From: Gloeopeniophorella convolvens | Taxonomy: Eukaryota; Basidiomycota; Agaricomycetes; Russulales | Direction of reading: 5' to 3' | DNA: 64,000 nt | Assembly (NCBI GenBank): GCA_022496205.1 | Contig: WTXD01000035.1 | Location: forward strand, 186,001 to 250,000 | Made by a program: the position numbers and the translations under genes | Part shown: piece by piece, positions 1 to 12,108 of the stretch | Layout: every line of letters begins with the position of its first letter | How positions within the stretch are numbered: the first letter of the stretch is position 1 | The notes under the pieces: model-generated | The model's input: only the letters and a program-made list of their open reading frames with translations | Databases searched by the model: none | What the model was told of the DNA's origin: nothing

Positions 1-808
1 TCTTCCTCGGTACGTTCTTTCCCCCGGCCTCCTCCGACGATAAGGATCAAAGCTAAGCTGTAGTGTTTTGCTTCCCAGCTGGTCTTGGTGCAGGCGTTTC
101 GGAAGCTGTCCTGGTCGTGAACCCTATGGAAGTTGTCAAAATCCGTCTGCAGGCACAGATGCACTCTTTGGCCGATCCATTAGAGATCCCGCAGTATCGT
201 AATGCGGGCCATGCCGTGTACAAGATCGTTCGCGAGGAGGGCTTCTCAGTGCTCTACCGTGGTGTGACACTCACTGCACTGCGGCAAGCGACCAACCAGG
301 GTGCGTTGATCATCGTGCGCGCTGTGCGCGCGAGCTTACGAGGTTAATGCAGGCGCCAACTTCACCGCGTATCAGGAGCTCAAGAAGTTCGCGCATCAAC
401 GACAGCCTGAGCTGACCGAGCTACCGACGTACCAACACATGCTCATTGGCCTCATCTCCGGCGCGATGGGTCCGTTTTCCAATGCACCGATAGACACCAT
501 CAAAACCCGTGCGTCTGTTCGTCACTGCATGATGCGAACTTGCATCGCTTACGTCCGGTTGGACACGGAATGCAGGACTACAGAAGGCTTCCTTCCCTTC
601 GGGTACCTCTGCGCTGGCGCGCATTACGTCGATTGCATCCGACATGTGGCGGCAGGAAGGCGTACACTCTTTCTACAAGGGCATCACGCCTCGTGTGCTG
701 CGTGTGGCCCCAGGCCAGGCCGTGGTCTTTGCCGTCTACGAGCGCGTAAGCCGGGTGATAGAACGCGTCAAGGAGGTTTCGGACGAGGACGACCGGTACA
801 GCGAGTAA
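1..808 (+). CDS. SFC1: Mitochondrial succinate/fumarate-type carrier, 3' part
   Basis: This is the 3' part of a mitochondrial carrier gene that runs off the left edge. Exons are <1..9, 79..300, 353..508 and 576..808, all with GT-AG introns. The protein keeps two carrier signatures, NPMEVVKIR and APIDTIKTR, which are the second and third repeats of the three-repeat, six-helix carrier fold of the inner mitochondrial membrane. The stretch around FLAGLGAGVSEAVLVVNP followed by RLQAQ matches what I remember of the yeast succinate-fumarate antiporter Sfc1/Acr1. That protein exchanges cytosolic succinate for matrix fumarate during growth on two-carbon compounds. The first repeat is outside the window. 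The C-terminus ends in a short acidic tail (SDEDDRYSE). Family membership is clear; the exact substrate is inferred from sequence similarity. Confidence 0.85.
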
Positions 809-1274
809 TTTCCCCGACACGGACGGTGGATCGATGTTGTTACATCATTGTACATTACTATACCACACTTGTTTATATGTACAGCTCGTAAATTCTTGAT
901 CTAGTAGCTTGAGTTCGGCTTCGGGAGGAGTGAACGGCACCCCCGGATTGGGGTTAGGGCTAGGATGCATGGTTGGGGATGCACGATCCCAGCCAAGACC
1001 GAGTCAGCAAACGAACACCCCAACCTCTTCCCGTATCTCCCATCGTAGGCAAGGCAGGCTCTCTAACAGCGCAGGAGGTGCGTGTCCAACTGTGATAAAG
1101 CCCTGAGGATGCGGAGATGCCCCGCATCAGCACGTCGAGGCCCTCATCGCCCGCCTACGCGGACTGACGATAGCCTTGTGATGTCTTCTAGGATATAGGA
1201 CCCACGACCCCGCCCAATCTTGGCTGATCATCAGACTTTTCTGAAAAGCTTAACGAACACGCGAACGCTGCACT
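809..1274. other. Intergenic, carrier 3' side to serine hydrolase promoter
   Basis: No gene is seen here. Short open frames in this stretch lack family motifs and conserved splice structure. It should hold the 3' UTR and terminator of the carrier and the promoter of the downstream hydrolase gene. Confidence 0.5.
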
Positions 1275-2699
1275 ATGTCCGAGTCGGGCTCCTCCGCGCC
1301 CAAGGTGCTCATGTTACACGGGTACGTCATGCCACGCCCCCCGGGTGATCCGGCGCACGCACCATTGCAGAGGCTGGGCAGCGTGCCGCCTGCGCGTGGT
1401 CCTGGCCCTGCGTCATGCTCACGCGCTCCTGCACCACCCAGATACAGCCAGAACGCAAGCATCTTCAGCAAACGCGTGCGTCGCCCTCGCGCCTGCGCGC
1501 CCCGCCGCTGATTGTGCGGTACGCACGCACCAGGTCGCCGCGCTCCGCAAGAGCTTCGGCAAGGACCTCGAGCTCGGTGCGCCGCGCGCCTTTCCTCGCA
1601 TGTGCGCCCCCTACTGATGCGCGCGCACGCAGTGTTCGTCGACGCGCCGCTCGTGCTGCACCCCGTCGACCTGACGGGGCACGGCGCCTCGGCGGACGCG
1701 TTCGGCGCGGCCGAGGCGAGCACCGCGTCGGACGACCCCGCGCTGACGCCGCGCGGGTGGTGGAAGACGGACCTGACGCGCACGCGCACGGACGGGCTCG
1801 AGGAGAGCATCGCGCAGCTGCGCGACATCCTGCGCGGGCAGCGCTTCGAGGTATGCCGCCGCCGCCACCTGTTAATTAGGCTGTCGCGCGTGCGGCTCAC
1901 GGTTTCTTCTCCTGTGCTTCGCAGGGCGTCTTCGGGTTTAGGTGCGCCGCGCCGCGCGCGTCATAGCAGCCTTGCGCGCGCGATCTGATGCCGCTTTCTT
2001 GCCTTTTCTTCTTCTTGGTGGGCGCGACGTCCGGCAGCCAGGGCGCGGCTTTGGCGGCGCTGCTCGCGGGTCTTGTGCGGCACCTTTTGTCTTCTGTCGT
2101 GTGTGACGGAGCCGGCGGTGGAGCCGGCGACTGACGTTCGTTCGTTCGTGCAGCTTGAGCGGCCTCATCTGCACCCACCATTTCTCGTCGACGGAGAGGC
2201 CCCGCACCCACCCTTGTACGTGATGCTACGTTCCCGGGTCCGGGTTCTGCGCCACGCAGTTACTGACATGTTGCCACGGTGACGGTTGTCTTTTGTCTGT
2301 GCAGCAAGTTCTGTGTGGCGGTATCTGGGTTCAAGATCGCGGGCCCGCTCTCGGCATCGGTCTTCGCGGACGGGTACGCGACGCCGACGCTGCACGTCCT
2401 CGGGAAGAACGACATCTTGGTCGTGGAGGAGCGCTCACGGAAGCTCATCTCAGTCTCCGCCGGCAAGCGGGTGGAGGAGCACGAAGGTGGTGAGAACCGG
2501 GATGCTTCCCCGCCGCCCTGCCACGACGGCCCCCCTTCTCACCCCGCGTTTTCTCGAAGGGCACTTTGTTCCGTCAAAGGCAAGCTGGCGGACGTTCCTC
2601 AAGGCGTACATGCTCAACCCCACGGGCAACGTCCCCAGCCCGGGCTTGTCGTCGGCGTCGCAGCCAGCGTCGGGCGCGAGCACCCCTCTCACGTACTAG
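1275..2699 (+). CDS. FSH1-type serine hydrolase (alpha/beta hydrolase)
   Basis: Nine exons give a 259-aa protein: 1275..1321, 1442..1475, 1534..1576, 1633..1850, 1925..1941, 2038..2074, 2154..2215, 2305..2486 and 2560..2699; the total is 780 nt, in frame. It opens with the family hallmark KVLMLHGY (oxyanion-hole region). The nucleophile elbow is GFSQG, encoded across exons 5 and 6, followed by GAALAALLA. Later come CVAVSGF, the GKNDILV loop with the likely catalytic Asp, and EGHFVPS with the catalytic His. This is the FSH1/OVCA2 family of small cytosolic serine hydrolases (about 220-280 aa). Physiological substrates are mostly unknown, although fungal relatives include esterases of secondary metabolism. 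An insertion between strands (HPVDLTGHGASADAFG onward) is normal for fungal members. No biosynthetic cluster surrounds it, so a general metabolic role is more likely. Confidence 0.85.
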
Positions 2700-4202
2700 C
2701 GAACCGTATCAGGAGAAGGCAGGCACGGGCGTCTGCTGGGAGATCGTGCTGTGCCTCGGTGCATTGATCGAATAAGATTGTAAAGCTTCGCTGTATGACT
2801 TTTGGTTTGAAACACATAGACGTATGCCCCTGCCTTGGAATGGAACGTTTTAATCACAAGCAGCTCGCCCTCGTGAAATGAGCTAATGGAATGCCGTAGA
2901 AGCCTAAGTTGCCATAGCATCTGCTGCAAATGGGCTCCTAAGCCGTTTGCGGGGTCGTCGACACCACCACCAGGGCTGAGATGCGAGTGGCTGAATATGA
3001 CATGTTGGTTCTTCCGGTGAGCAAGGACAGTTTGCGCGCTGGAGAGGACGCCGAGGAAATGAGCTTTGCCTCCAGTGGTATCACGCTGCCACGTAAGATC
3101 CGTGCCGCAATGCACTCGGGCCACTCTGGCTGACACACGCCCCCGCAGATATAGGGCATGGGCGCACACGAACTGGGATGCTGAGCAAGGAACGCGTCTG
3201 CGGCAAAGCTGGCTAAGACCGAAATTAATGGAGCCTGAGGCTGGATGGAGGAGATAGCGGGTCTGAGATGAGGCCGAGAATGAAGTGAGGCTCCGCAGGC
3301 GTCCCACGCAGAGGTGCGAGGAAGCCCCGTGGCCATGGGGTTCTGTGCGGGCGAGCAAGGCAGAACACTCGGGGGGCCATGTAGGGCACGCCCGTACCGG
3401 CCTTCCGCCGTCATCAGCCGTAATCAGCCGCGGGGACAGCGTTGTGGGGGATCAAAGAGCATGGCTTTCACAGACGCGGGTAATCTGATGCAGCGAGATC
3501 GCAACACAACGCAGCTGAGAGCCGGCTGATTCAGGTCGTCTGATTGTTGGGAAAGGACATGATGAGGGTGATGGGTAGGACCGGGCCGCGTTCGATGGGA
3601 GGTATGAATGGAGCCCAGGTGGCGGCGGGGAGATATGTGATCAGCGAGGTGGTGAGGAGGGCTGGATAGCAGGATTGGCACATTGGCGTTGATCCAATTG
3701 GTTCCATCTGGCCGAGAGAAGAGCAGCTACTTGTCAAAGATGGGTACGAGATCTATCCAGGAGGACGGACAGCAGTTGCCTGGAGAGGCCAAACCTTGTT
3801 TCCAGAAGACATCTGATGCAACTAGCGCTGGGAGGGATGGGAGCAACGATAAGAGCAGAGCGAGGATCAGCAACGGTTGTGCAGCAGCGCAGCATGGGGT
3901 TGCGGGAGTAAGAAATGCGAATTAGAGAGAGAGAGAGAGAGCCAGGGCCAGCAGGCAGCCTCGTTTACTTACGGCCAGGGATTGAACGGTGTCGGCGGAG
4001 GCGCGCAGCTGAGCGATGTCACCCAAACGAACAACTGAATGGAGAAGACCCGTGACAGAAGCATTCATCTCCGGGCAGTCTTCCGGGGTGACATGTGTGT
4101 CACCCCCACATGTCACTATGTGACGGTAACGCGGGGTTGGTCTGCTTTATTCAAGCGTGCTTTCGACCAAGGCGCGTCCCGCCTCTGCACGCTCTCGCCA
4201 CC
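2700..4202. other. Unassigned 1.5-kb stretch, possible minus-strand gene
   Basis: I could not build a convincing gene here. On the minus strand, open segments at 3922-4116, 3531-3737 and 2938-3414 could be exons of one gene. The 4116-side segment has a plausible start and a good donor (gtaagt), and the 3531-3737 segment is hydrophobic. I recognise no family, and the frames do not join cleanly. The stretch also contains a GA microsatellite and the promoter of the transportin gene. Confidence 0.25.
3924..3941. repeat. (GA)n microsatellite
   Basis: A run of about nine GA dinucleotides, seen directly, inside the unassigned stretch upstream of the transportin gene. Confidence 0.9.
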
Positions 4203-7200
4203 ATGAACGCCTGGTCGCCGCAACAACATGGCCTCGACGAAATCGTAGCAACCATCTATGAATCCACAAACTCTACCAACCAATCCGTGCAGCGCAACAT
4301 AACCCACGTGAGTCCAGCCCCCCCGTTTCATTCATCACCCGCAAATTATTCCCTCTGCTGATTCGTCCCCACCCAGAAACTCAACAGCTTCACCCGCGCA
4401 CCCGACTATATCGCATACCTCGCATACATCCTCTCTTCCCTCACCCAGCAGGAGGACCGTATCAGGACCATCGCGGGCTACCTCCTCAAGAACAATGCCC
4501 GTCTCGTCCTTCGCTCCTCGCCAGAGGTCCTCACCTTCGTCAAGGCCGCTATTCTCCAGGCTTTCAGGGATCCCAGCGACATGATCCGCAGCGCGGCCGC
4601 CCAGGACATCGTCGCGTTCCTCGGCATCCTGGAACCAAAAAACTGGCCAGAGTGCCTCATGTTGCTCGTAAATCAGCTGGATGAACAGGATCCAATCCAA
4701 CAAGAGGTACGCTTTCATTAATCATACTCTTTTCTATCTTTGGCCACCGGTGCTCGTCTCCCGCCACCGTGCGACGCGTCCTGTTGGCGCGATTTCTCTC
4801 TTTGTTCCTTGGAGGGCGCCACCCGCAGTCGGGTTGGGCCGCGCGCCTTGGCGGCATCATCTAAGCTTCCTGAGGGTGGCTTCTGTGTTTGTGGCGTTGT
4901 CCCCCCGCTACGGGCTGCCGGCACGGGCCCCTCAGAAGTTGGATGTTGGATTATGGTGTCAAATGGACTTGCAGAGAAAGTCAAAGATTCTCCAGTCAGC
5001 ATTCGTGCCGCCTTCTTGTGGTTTTCATTTCACAAATTTAGCGCTTGGGTACGATTATTACGAACGCTCGCTATTATTAACAGAGTGGGCCCCCTTTACT
5101 CCGCTCATGCGCCGCGCTGTTCCTTTTTGCTCGGTGTTGCACTGGCTTTCATGATTGCTGACTTTAACCTACTCTCAAGGCTGCCTTCAATGTGCTCGAA
5201 AAAGCGTGCGAGGACTACCCTCGCAAACTCGATGTCGAAATCAACGGAACATTCCCTCTCAACTTCATGGTCCCCAAGTTCATCATGCTTACGGAACACC
5301 CTAATGCTAAGATTCGCTCGCACGCGGTGGCATGTCTTTCCTACTTTGTTCCCATCAACGCGAACTCTCTCTACGCTCACATCGACACATTCATCGCATG
5401 CCTCTTCAAGCGCGCCTCAGACGAGGAACCTCAAGTCCGCCGCCACGTCTGCCAAGCGCTCGTCCTTCTCCTTGCGTCGCGGCCTGATAAACTCCTGCCG
5501 GAGCTTCCCAACGTTGCCGAGTACATGCTCTTCTCGACCAAGGATAAGAACGAGGTTGTTGCCCTGGAAGCATGTGAATTCTGGTTAACCTTCGCGGAAG
5601 ACCCCGAGCTCGCGCAATATCTGCATCCACTACTCCCGCGTGTGGCACCTGTCCTCCTTGATTGCATGGTGTACAGCGACGAGGACCTTATCTGGCTGGA
5701 GGGTGACGAGGAAGATGACGCCGCCGTCCCCGACAAGGAGAGCGATATCAAACCCCGCCACTACGGCGGCAAATCGCACGGCTTCGAGCGCGAGGGCGAG
5801 GCGCCGCCGCCACCCGAGGGACCCAAAAAGCTTGGCGCCTATGGCGAGGAGCAACTTGATGGGGACGATGATGACTTCGAAGACGAGATGGACGACGATG
5901 ACTTCGCTGACGAAATGTCCACCGAGTGGAACCTTCGCAAGTGCGCCGCGGCGGCGCTCGACGTGCTCGCCGTGCGCTTCTCCGCGGACCTTCTCAACGT
6001 CATGCTCGAGCCTCTCAAGAACAAACTTTGGAACACCGATTGGCTGCAGCGCGAGAGTGCCATTCTTGCACTAGGCGCCATCGCTGAAGGTTAGTCTGAT
6101 TCGCTTGCTGAGAGTGCAACCGTGTTAATGTGATATCAGGCTGCATTGAGGCCGTCGAGCCGCATCTGCCCATGCTCGTACCGTACTTGATTCAATCATT
6201 GAACGACCCGAAGGTCTGTCTCGACTGCGCTTTTCCCTTTCGGAATACGTATGCTGACGATGCTGCCGGAGTAGCCCCTTGTGAGGTCGATTACGTGCTG
6301 GACCTTAGGGCGCTACGCCAGCTGGTGTACTGCTGGTGCCACAGAAGAACACAAGGCCCAGTTCTTCATTCCCACCATGGAGGGTGTACGTGCTTGAACA
6401 CTTCACAGAAGCATCTGCTGACTTCATTTACGCATCTCCAGCTTCTCCGCATGGTATTGGATAACAACAAGCGCGTGCAAGAAGCCGGCTGCAGCGCGTT
6501 TGCCACCCTCGAGGAAGACGCTGGAGCCGAGCTTGCACCGTACCTCGAGCCCGTGTTGCGTAATCTGGTCTTCGCGTTCGAAAAGTACCAACACAAGAAC
6601 ATGCTCATCCTCTACGACGCTGTTGGCACCCTCGCGGATGCAGTTGGACCGGCACTTCAGAACCCCGTGTACGTGGAGATTCTGATGCCACCATTGTTCA
6701 AGAAGTGGTCGAAGCTCAAGGACGACGACGAGGACCTTATTCCACTTTTGGAGGTACGGCATGGAACTTCGAATTCCAGGGATTGGTGTTCATTTCACTT
6801 TGCTTCCAGTGTCTGGCATCTGTCACCATCGCCATGGGCTCCGCCTTCCTTCCTTATTCAGGCCCCGTGTTTGAACGTTGCGTCAATATTGCACGCACGT
6901 CTCTCGTTCAGTACCAGACGTGGCAGCAGAACCCTGAGCTCGACGAGCCCGACAAGACATTCTTGGTTGTCGCGCTAGACCTGCTGTCTGGCTTGACTCA
7001 GGGCCTCGGCATGGGGCTGAAACCTTTCATCGAGAGCGGCCAACCAGCATTCTTCCAGCTTCTGGTGCTGTGCCTGAAGCACCCGCAGGCGCCGGTACGG
7101 CAGTCTGCGTACGCCCTTGTTGGTGACCTCGCCATGGCGTGCTTCCCTCTTCTCCAGCAGCACATGCCGCAAGTCATGCAGGAGCTCATTCTCCAACTCG

Positions 7201-7852
7201 ACCCTGAGCCGAAGGTCGAGTTCGTCTCCGCATGCAATAATGCGGCGTGGTCTGTAGGTGAGGTGGCGCTTCGGTACGGCCGCGGTAAGTGCTTTTTGAC
7301 CGGCGTGACATCCTGCTTTGACTGATTCACAACCCCATTCAGATGAGCCCGAGTTCAGGCAGTGGGTCGAACCGTTAATCTCTCGTCTTGTGCCGCTCCT
7401 GCTGCACCCGAAGGCGCCTCGCAGCCTCCACGAGAACGCGGCAGTGTCCATTGGCCGCATCGGACTTATGCACCCCCACATGGTCGCACCCGCTCTGCCG
7501 GACTTTGCGCAGGCTTGGTGCCAGGCGTTGTACGAGATACGTGACAACGAAGAGAAGGATTCGGCATTCCGTGGGTTGTGCACCCTTGTTCAGGTGAACC
7601 CTATGGGCATTACCAAGGTGGGTTCGGTCCGTGATGCCTCTGGTCATCATCACTGATGTGTGTTATCTATAGAGCTTGATGTGGTTCTGCAACGCCATCG
7701 TGCGCTGGAACCAGCCGTCCGAGGAGCTCAACTCGATGTTCCAAGCGCTGCTTTCGGGCTTCAAGACACACGACCCGCAGGGCTGGACCGCACAAGTACA
7801 AACTTTCCCTCCTGTGATCCAAGAACGTCTCGCGCAGCGCTACGGCGTTTGA
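4203..7852 (+). CDS. KAP104: Transportin / karyopherin beta-2 nuclear import receptor
   Basis: Exons 4203..4307, 4377..4706, 5180..6089, 6140..6213, 6275..6385, 6442..6753, 6810..7284, 7343..7617 and 7673..7852 total 2772 nt and encode 923 aa, the usual size for Kap-beta-2. The protein is HEAT-repeat rich throughout. It carries the long acidic loop typical of transportin (GDDDDFEDEMDDDDFADE) followed by STEWNLRKC, then conserved blocks such as QRESAILALGAIAEGC and SITCWTLGRYASWC. Transportin imports proteins with PY-type nuclear localisation signals, mainly hnRNP-like RNA-binding proteins, and releases them on binding RanGTP at the acidic loop. The start is the first ATG in frame. The second intron (4707..5179, 473 nt) is far longer than all other introns in this part of the window. 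Expression is presumably constitutive. Confidence 0.93.
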
Positions 7853-8540
7853 TCGATCTGATTCTGTGCCACAAAGATACCTGCGACGTCTCTCGATTCT
7901 CGATTTGAAACAGATTTGCTTGTCATGCTATGTACCACTGGCTCTCACCGCGACCTGTCTCTATGTCTGTGTTCTCATGACTCTCGTCTTGGATTATCAC
8001 ATCGCTGTAGTACAAGCTCGTTTTTGTCCGTTCCGCCTTAGTAGTTAGTAGTAGTTACATACACCCCGGTCTGTTTTGCACATGTACGTACGCATCGCCC
8101 AAGTCAGAGGCGCGCTCTGACAGTAGTTACAAGTAGTTACAAGTTTTGCACAGTAGTTATAGCATTAGGTACAACCTTCCCCTTCAGCAGGCTCTCCGCA
8201 CATCATTTGGCTCCAGTAGATACATACATACTTACGTACATCGGTTTCGTCTGGCTTGCTGGCATCCACTCTCCAATCACTCACCCACCTGTTCCCCAAT
8301 GTCCGCACCAATCGTAGCGAATGCGTTGGCTGTACATCCACATGTAGCGTTTGAATGGGAGCGTATATACGCTGCGCGGCCCTCGCACGTGGACCCTTTT
8401 TGACTTCCTCGCAGTTTCATCTTGACTGAGTCACAGCCATCGCGCTTATTTATTCGCACCCAGCATATAGAGGCCCGTCTCGAGCCTGGTCATCGTGGAC
8501 ACTGCCCAACGTATCTCTCTGCGAGCAGCCGCTGCACTAT
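7853..8540. other. Intergenic between transportin and calpain genes
   Basis: Several short repeats of a tagtagtta-like motif occur between 8040 and 8160 (for example around 8041-8060 and 8120-8160). No gene model fits. An ATG-initiated frame at 8298-8403 might be an upstream exon of the calpain gene, but I could not join it confidently. Confidence 0.4.
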
Positions 8541-8544
8541 AGCT

Positions 8545-11500
8545 ATGAAATCGCGGCCCCCGCGAAATCGCCCGAGTCCGAAGCCGAGGTGCGTTGCGTT
8601 GCGTTACCTCCCGCGCGCCCAACCGCACATATCGCCCACCTAGGCCCTCTACGCGCGCGCAGCAAAGGCCGAGCTCGCAAAGGACCTCAATACCGCCTTC
8701 CGCCTGTACGTCGACGCAGGCTCCGCGTTCCTCGCGCTCAGCCGCGCCGCCGCGCACCCGCGCGCGCAGGAGCAGGCGCGCGGCGCCGCGGGGCGCGCGC
8801 TCGAGCGTGCGGAGCGCATCAAGGCCGTCAAGCGCGACCTGACGCCTGTGCTGCGCGACCCGTTCGCGCCTGGTGGGTCGCGCGGCCTGTGCGATCGCGT
8901 GGGGTGCTGATACGTGCGCGGGGGTGTAGAGGAACAGCAGCTGGTGCTGAAGAAGGGATCGGTCGTCAACAGCGTCGCGGCGCCACTGTGGACGGCCGCG
9001 GTGCCGGCGGGACAGGGGCAGGGGCAGGGGCAGGGGCAGGTGGTATACAGGTGCGGTGGCGCTCTTCTTGCCGTTGTGCGCGGCGGCTGATATCGGTGGT
9101 ACAGCGACCCCGACGGCCTGCTCGCGCTGTCGCCCGAGCAGCGCGAGGCGGGCGTGTTCTGGCGCCGGCCGAGCGAGATGCTCGCGGGCGTCGAGCTGCT
9201 CTCGCCGGGCCTGCGCCCGGAGGACATCGTCCAGCGCGTCGTCGCGGACTGCTCGCTCTGCGCATCGATCATCGTCTGCCTGCTGCACAGCCGGACACAT
9301 GGCTCGGATGTGCGTACGCGTACGCGCGGGCGCAAGACATCTTCTGACTTCCGGCGCCGCTGGCCCTCGCCACGGTGCACCACAGGCAGCGCTGCCCACG
9401 CTCTATCCTCATGGAACGGACGGGGCGCTGCAATTGTCTCCCACGGGTGGATACGAGCTCAGGGTGCTATTCAATGGGGCCTATCGACGAGTAAGCGCGC
9501 ATACAACAGCGGTGATGGACTGTCTCTCATTTGCTGATCCATACTTAGGTTGGTGGGTGGCGCCACGCACCTGCGTTTTCCACTGCGACTTCCATGGCTC
9601 ATTACGCTCGTGCGCGCATGCAGTGATAGACGACCGTCTCCCATTTTCCCCAGATGGGCGTCGTATGTGTATGACGACGAAAGGGAGGGTGGACATGTGG
9701 CCCTCCCTGGTGGAAAAAGCTGTATGTGGCTGCTAGAAGCTCCAGCACGACGCACGGCTGATTTGGGCTTAGTTTCTGAAACTCATGGGAGGATATGACT
9801 TCCCTGGCTCGTACGTCGGTCCGCACGCTGCTTCCCCGCGGGTGTGACTCAGGGGCTGTTTCAGGAACTCGAGCGTGGATATACAGTACGAACGCAGTGC
9901 TTCTCAGTGTTCTCTTGCTGATCGCCTCGGACTAGTGCGCTAGCAGGGTGGATACCTGACTATTTAGAGGTCAAGAGGTAACGTTAGTAATCTTCTTCGA
10001 CGTATACGGCTATTTATTCTGTAGTCCGTCGTTTCAGCGAGAACAAACGTGGTCGCGACTTGTCCGCGGGTTCAGCCAAGGTGCTCACAGACCAACTCTT
10101 TTCACGCTTGATAATTAATCGAATATCCCAGGACAGTGTGTTCTGACTGTTGGAACCGACAACCGGCCCACCACTGACAAGGGGCGCGTGCGACTTCTTC
10201 CTGCGCATTGCTATGCTGTGACGGGTCGGTTCTGTCAATTTTGTGTCCATGGTGCGGTCGCTAATTTCCGCAGATGTCAAGGAGTTGGAAGACGGATCTC
10301 GCTGGCTAACGATCCTAGATTCATGGCTGCCCAAGCGCGGCGCTGATTCCCGCATTGATGCACTGGTCGAGAACTTATCTCTGGACGGCGGGGACGCCGA
10401 TCGAGAACGTGGGTGTGCGTTGTTCATTTTGGTGAGGTTGACTGAACTATCGCCCAGGCGTCATTGACATAGCATGGGACGACACATGTTCATTATTCGG
10501 GAGTATATGCGTAAGTTGGAATCCGCGAATGTTCAAGAATCAACTACTCTATCATGGGTTAGACTAAAATCCGGTATTCGTTGGCGCGTTACTGAGCTGC
10601 TTCCCCAGTATTTGGAAGGCGTCGTACCTTTCTGAGGCGAGGAAGGAAGAATGTACGTTGTGCGTAGTGGCCCCCTTTCACCGTAACTTACAAACCTACA
10701 GCTACTCACCAAACGCTTCGGCTTCTAATCGAGCGCCCCAAGGGCGCGCCAAACTCATCGGAGGAAGTCTGGGTGCTCCTAACGCGGCACAGGACAGACA
10801 CCCACCGCTCATCCGAGTTCATCTCCCTGCACGTCGAATACGACGACGGACACCCCGACGCGCCGCGCGACTTTGCCGACTCGGACACCGTCCGGATGCA
10901 GGGCGTGTACACGGACAACCCGCACGTGCTCGTCCGCACGAGCGTCCCGCCCGCCGCCGGCGCGGGCACGCTCTCGCTCAACATCTCCTACGACGGCGCG
11001 CACGACGACGTCGGCTTCACCGCCGCGGTGTACTCGGCGCTCGCGATGCGCTGGGACGCCGCGCCGCGCCGCCTGCCGTTCGACGCCAAGGTCGCCGGCG
11101 CGCTCACCGCCAAGACGTCCGGCGGGAACTACACGCTCCCGACGTTCATGCTTAACCCGCAGTACCGCCTGCGCGTGGCCGCCGCGACGGGCGCGGGCCT
11201 GCAGGCGGGGCCCGCGGCGAAGACGCGCGTCGGCGTCGCGCTGCACGCGCCGCGCGACGTGCCCGTGAACGTCACGGCCGTCTGGGGCCGCGGCGAGCGC
11301 GTATTCGAGTGCGCCCCCTCCGCCCCTCCGCGCAGCGTATGCTGACGCCCCACGCAGCCTCGCGCAGAGCGACATCGCCGCGACGTCCGGCGTGTACACG
11401 TACGGCTTTGCGTGCTTCTTCGCCGACCTCCCGCGTGCGTGCGCGCTGCGCCCTGGCTCTCTCTTTCGTTGTGCTTGCTTTGCTAACAGGCACGGGACGC

Positions 11501-12108
11501 AGCGGGCGACTTCACGCTCGCGGTGTCCGCGTTCGCGCCGACGCACCAGGGCGCGTTTACGCTGCTCGTGTGTAGCGCGCGGCGCGTCGCGCTCGAGCCG
11601 ATCCCGCAGGAGGGCGCGGGCATGTTCGCGAAGACGGCGCGCGGCGCGTGGTGCGTGTCCATCGTTGCAACCGCCCCGGCGCCCACAACTGATAGGTCGG
11701 CACTTATGCAGGACCGCCGGCGGCGCGCCGCCCAGGTACGTGCTGGAGGTGCCCGAGCCCGCACAGGTCAAGTGCGCCCGCCCGCTTTTCCACATGCATG
11801 TACCTAGCTAACGCGATCACGCACCGGCGGCGTAGGATCCGCCTGCAGCCGCACCCGCCCGCCTTTGTGCGCGTCGCGCTGTTGCCCGCAGGCGCGCAGG
11901 ACGGCGGTAGCGGTAGCGGAGCGGCAGCAGCGCGCCACTCGCCTCATCGGGCGCGTACACCGACGCGCGTTCGGGCGCCGCGACGGCGCAGGTCGCGCTG
12001 CGCGCGGGGCAGTACATCGTGCTGCCGCTCGCGGAGGGTGCGCCAGACGGCGGGTTCGGGCTCGTGGTGTACAGCTCGAGCGCGGCGACGCGCCTTGCGC
12101 CGCTGTGA
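8545..12108 (+). CDS. PalB/Rim13-type calpain (calpain-7-like), pH signalling
   Basis: Exons from 8644 on: 8644..8872, 8930..9050, 9105..9313, 9390..9490, 9549..9552, 9624..9721, 9773..9810, 9865..9885, 9936..9977, 10025..10080, 10132..10224, 10274..10408, 10458..10557, 10609..10652, 10702..11308, 11358..11434, 11503..11650, 11712..11771 and 11836..12108. The 5' exon is unresolved: the frame ending at 8588 reads EIAAPAKSPESEAE into the MIT domain, but its start codon is not certain. The order is MIT domain (ALYARAAKAELAKD), calpain core with catalytic Cys (VADCSLCASI), LWPSL-like and GGYDFPGSNSSVDIHALAGW blocks, catalytic His (PAHCYAVTDV), then tandem calpain C2-like domains. In fungi PalB/Rim13 acts at ESCRT-III to cleave the transcription factor PacC/Rim101 in alkaline-pH signalling. 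The usual catalytic Asn appears to be Asp (TILDSW). A frame break near 11895-11935 leaves the last 70 residues uncertain. Confidence 0.85.
9014..9040. repeat. (GGGGCA)n coding minisatellite
   Basis: Four to five copies of a GGGGCA hexamer inside the calpain gene, encoding an alternating Gly-Gln stretch between the MIT domain and the protease core. It is probably a flexible, length-variable linker. Confidence 0.9.
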
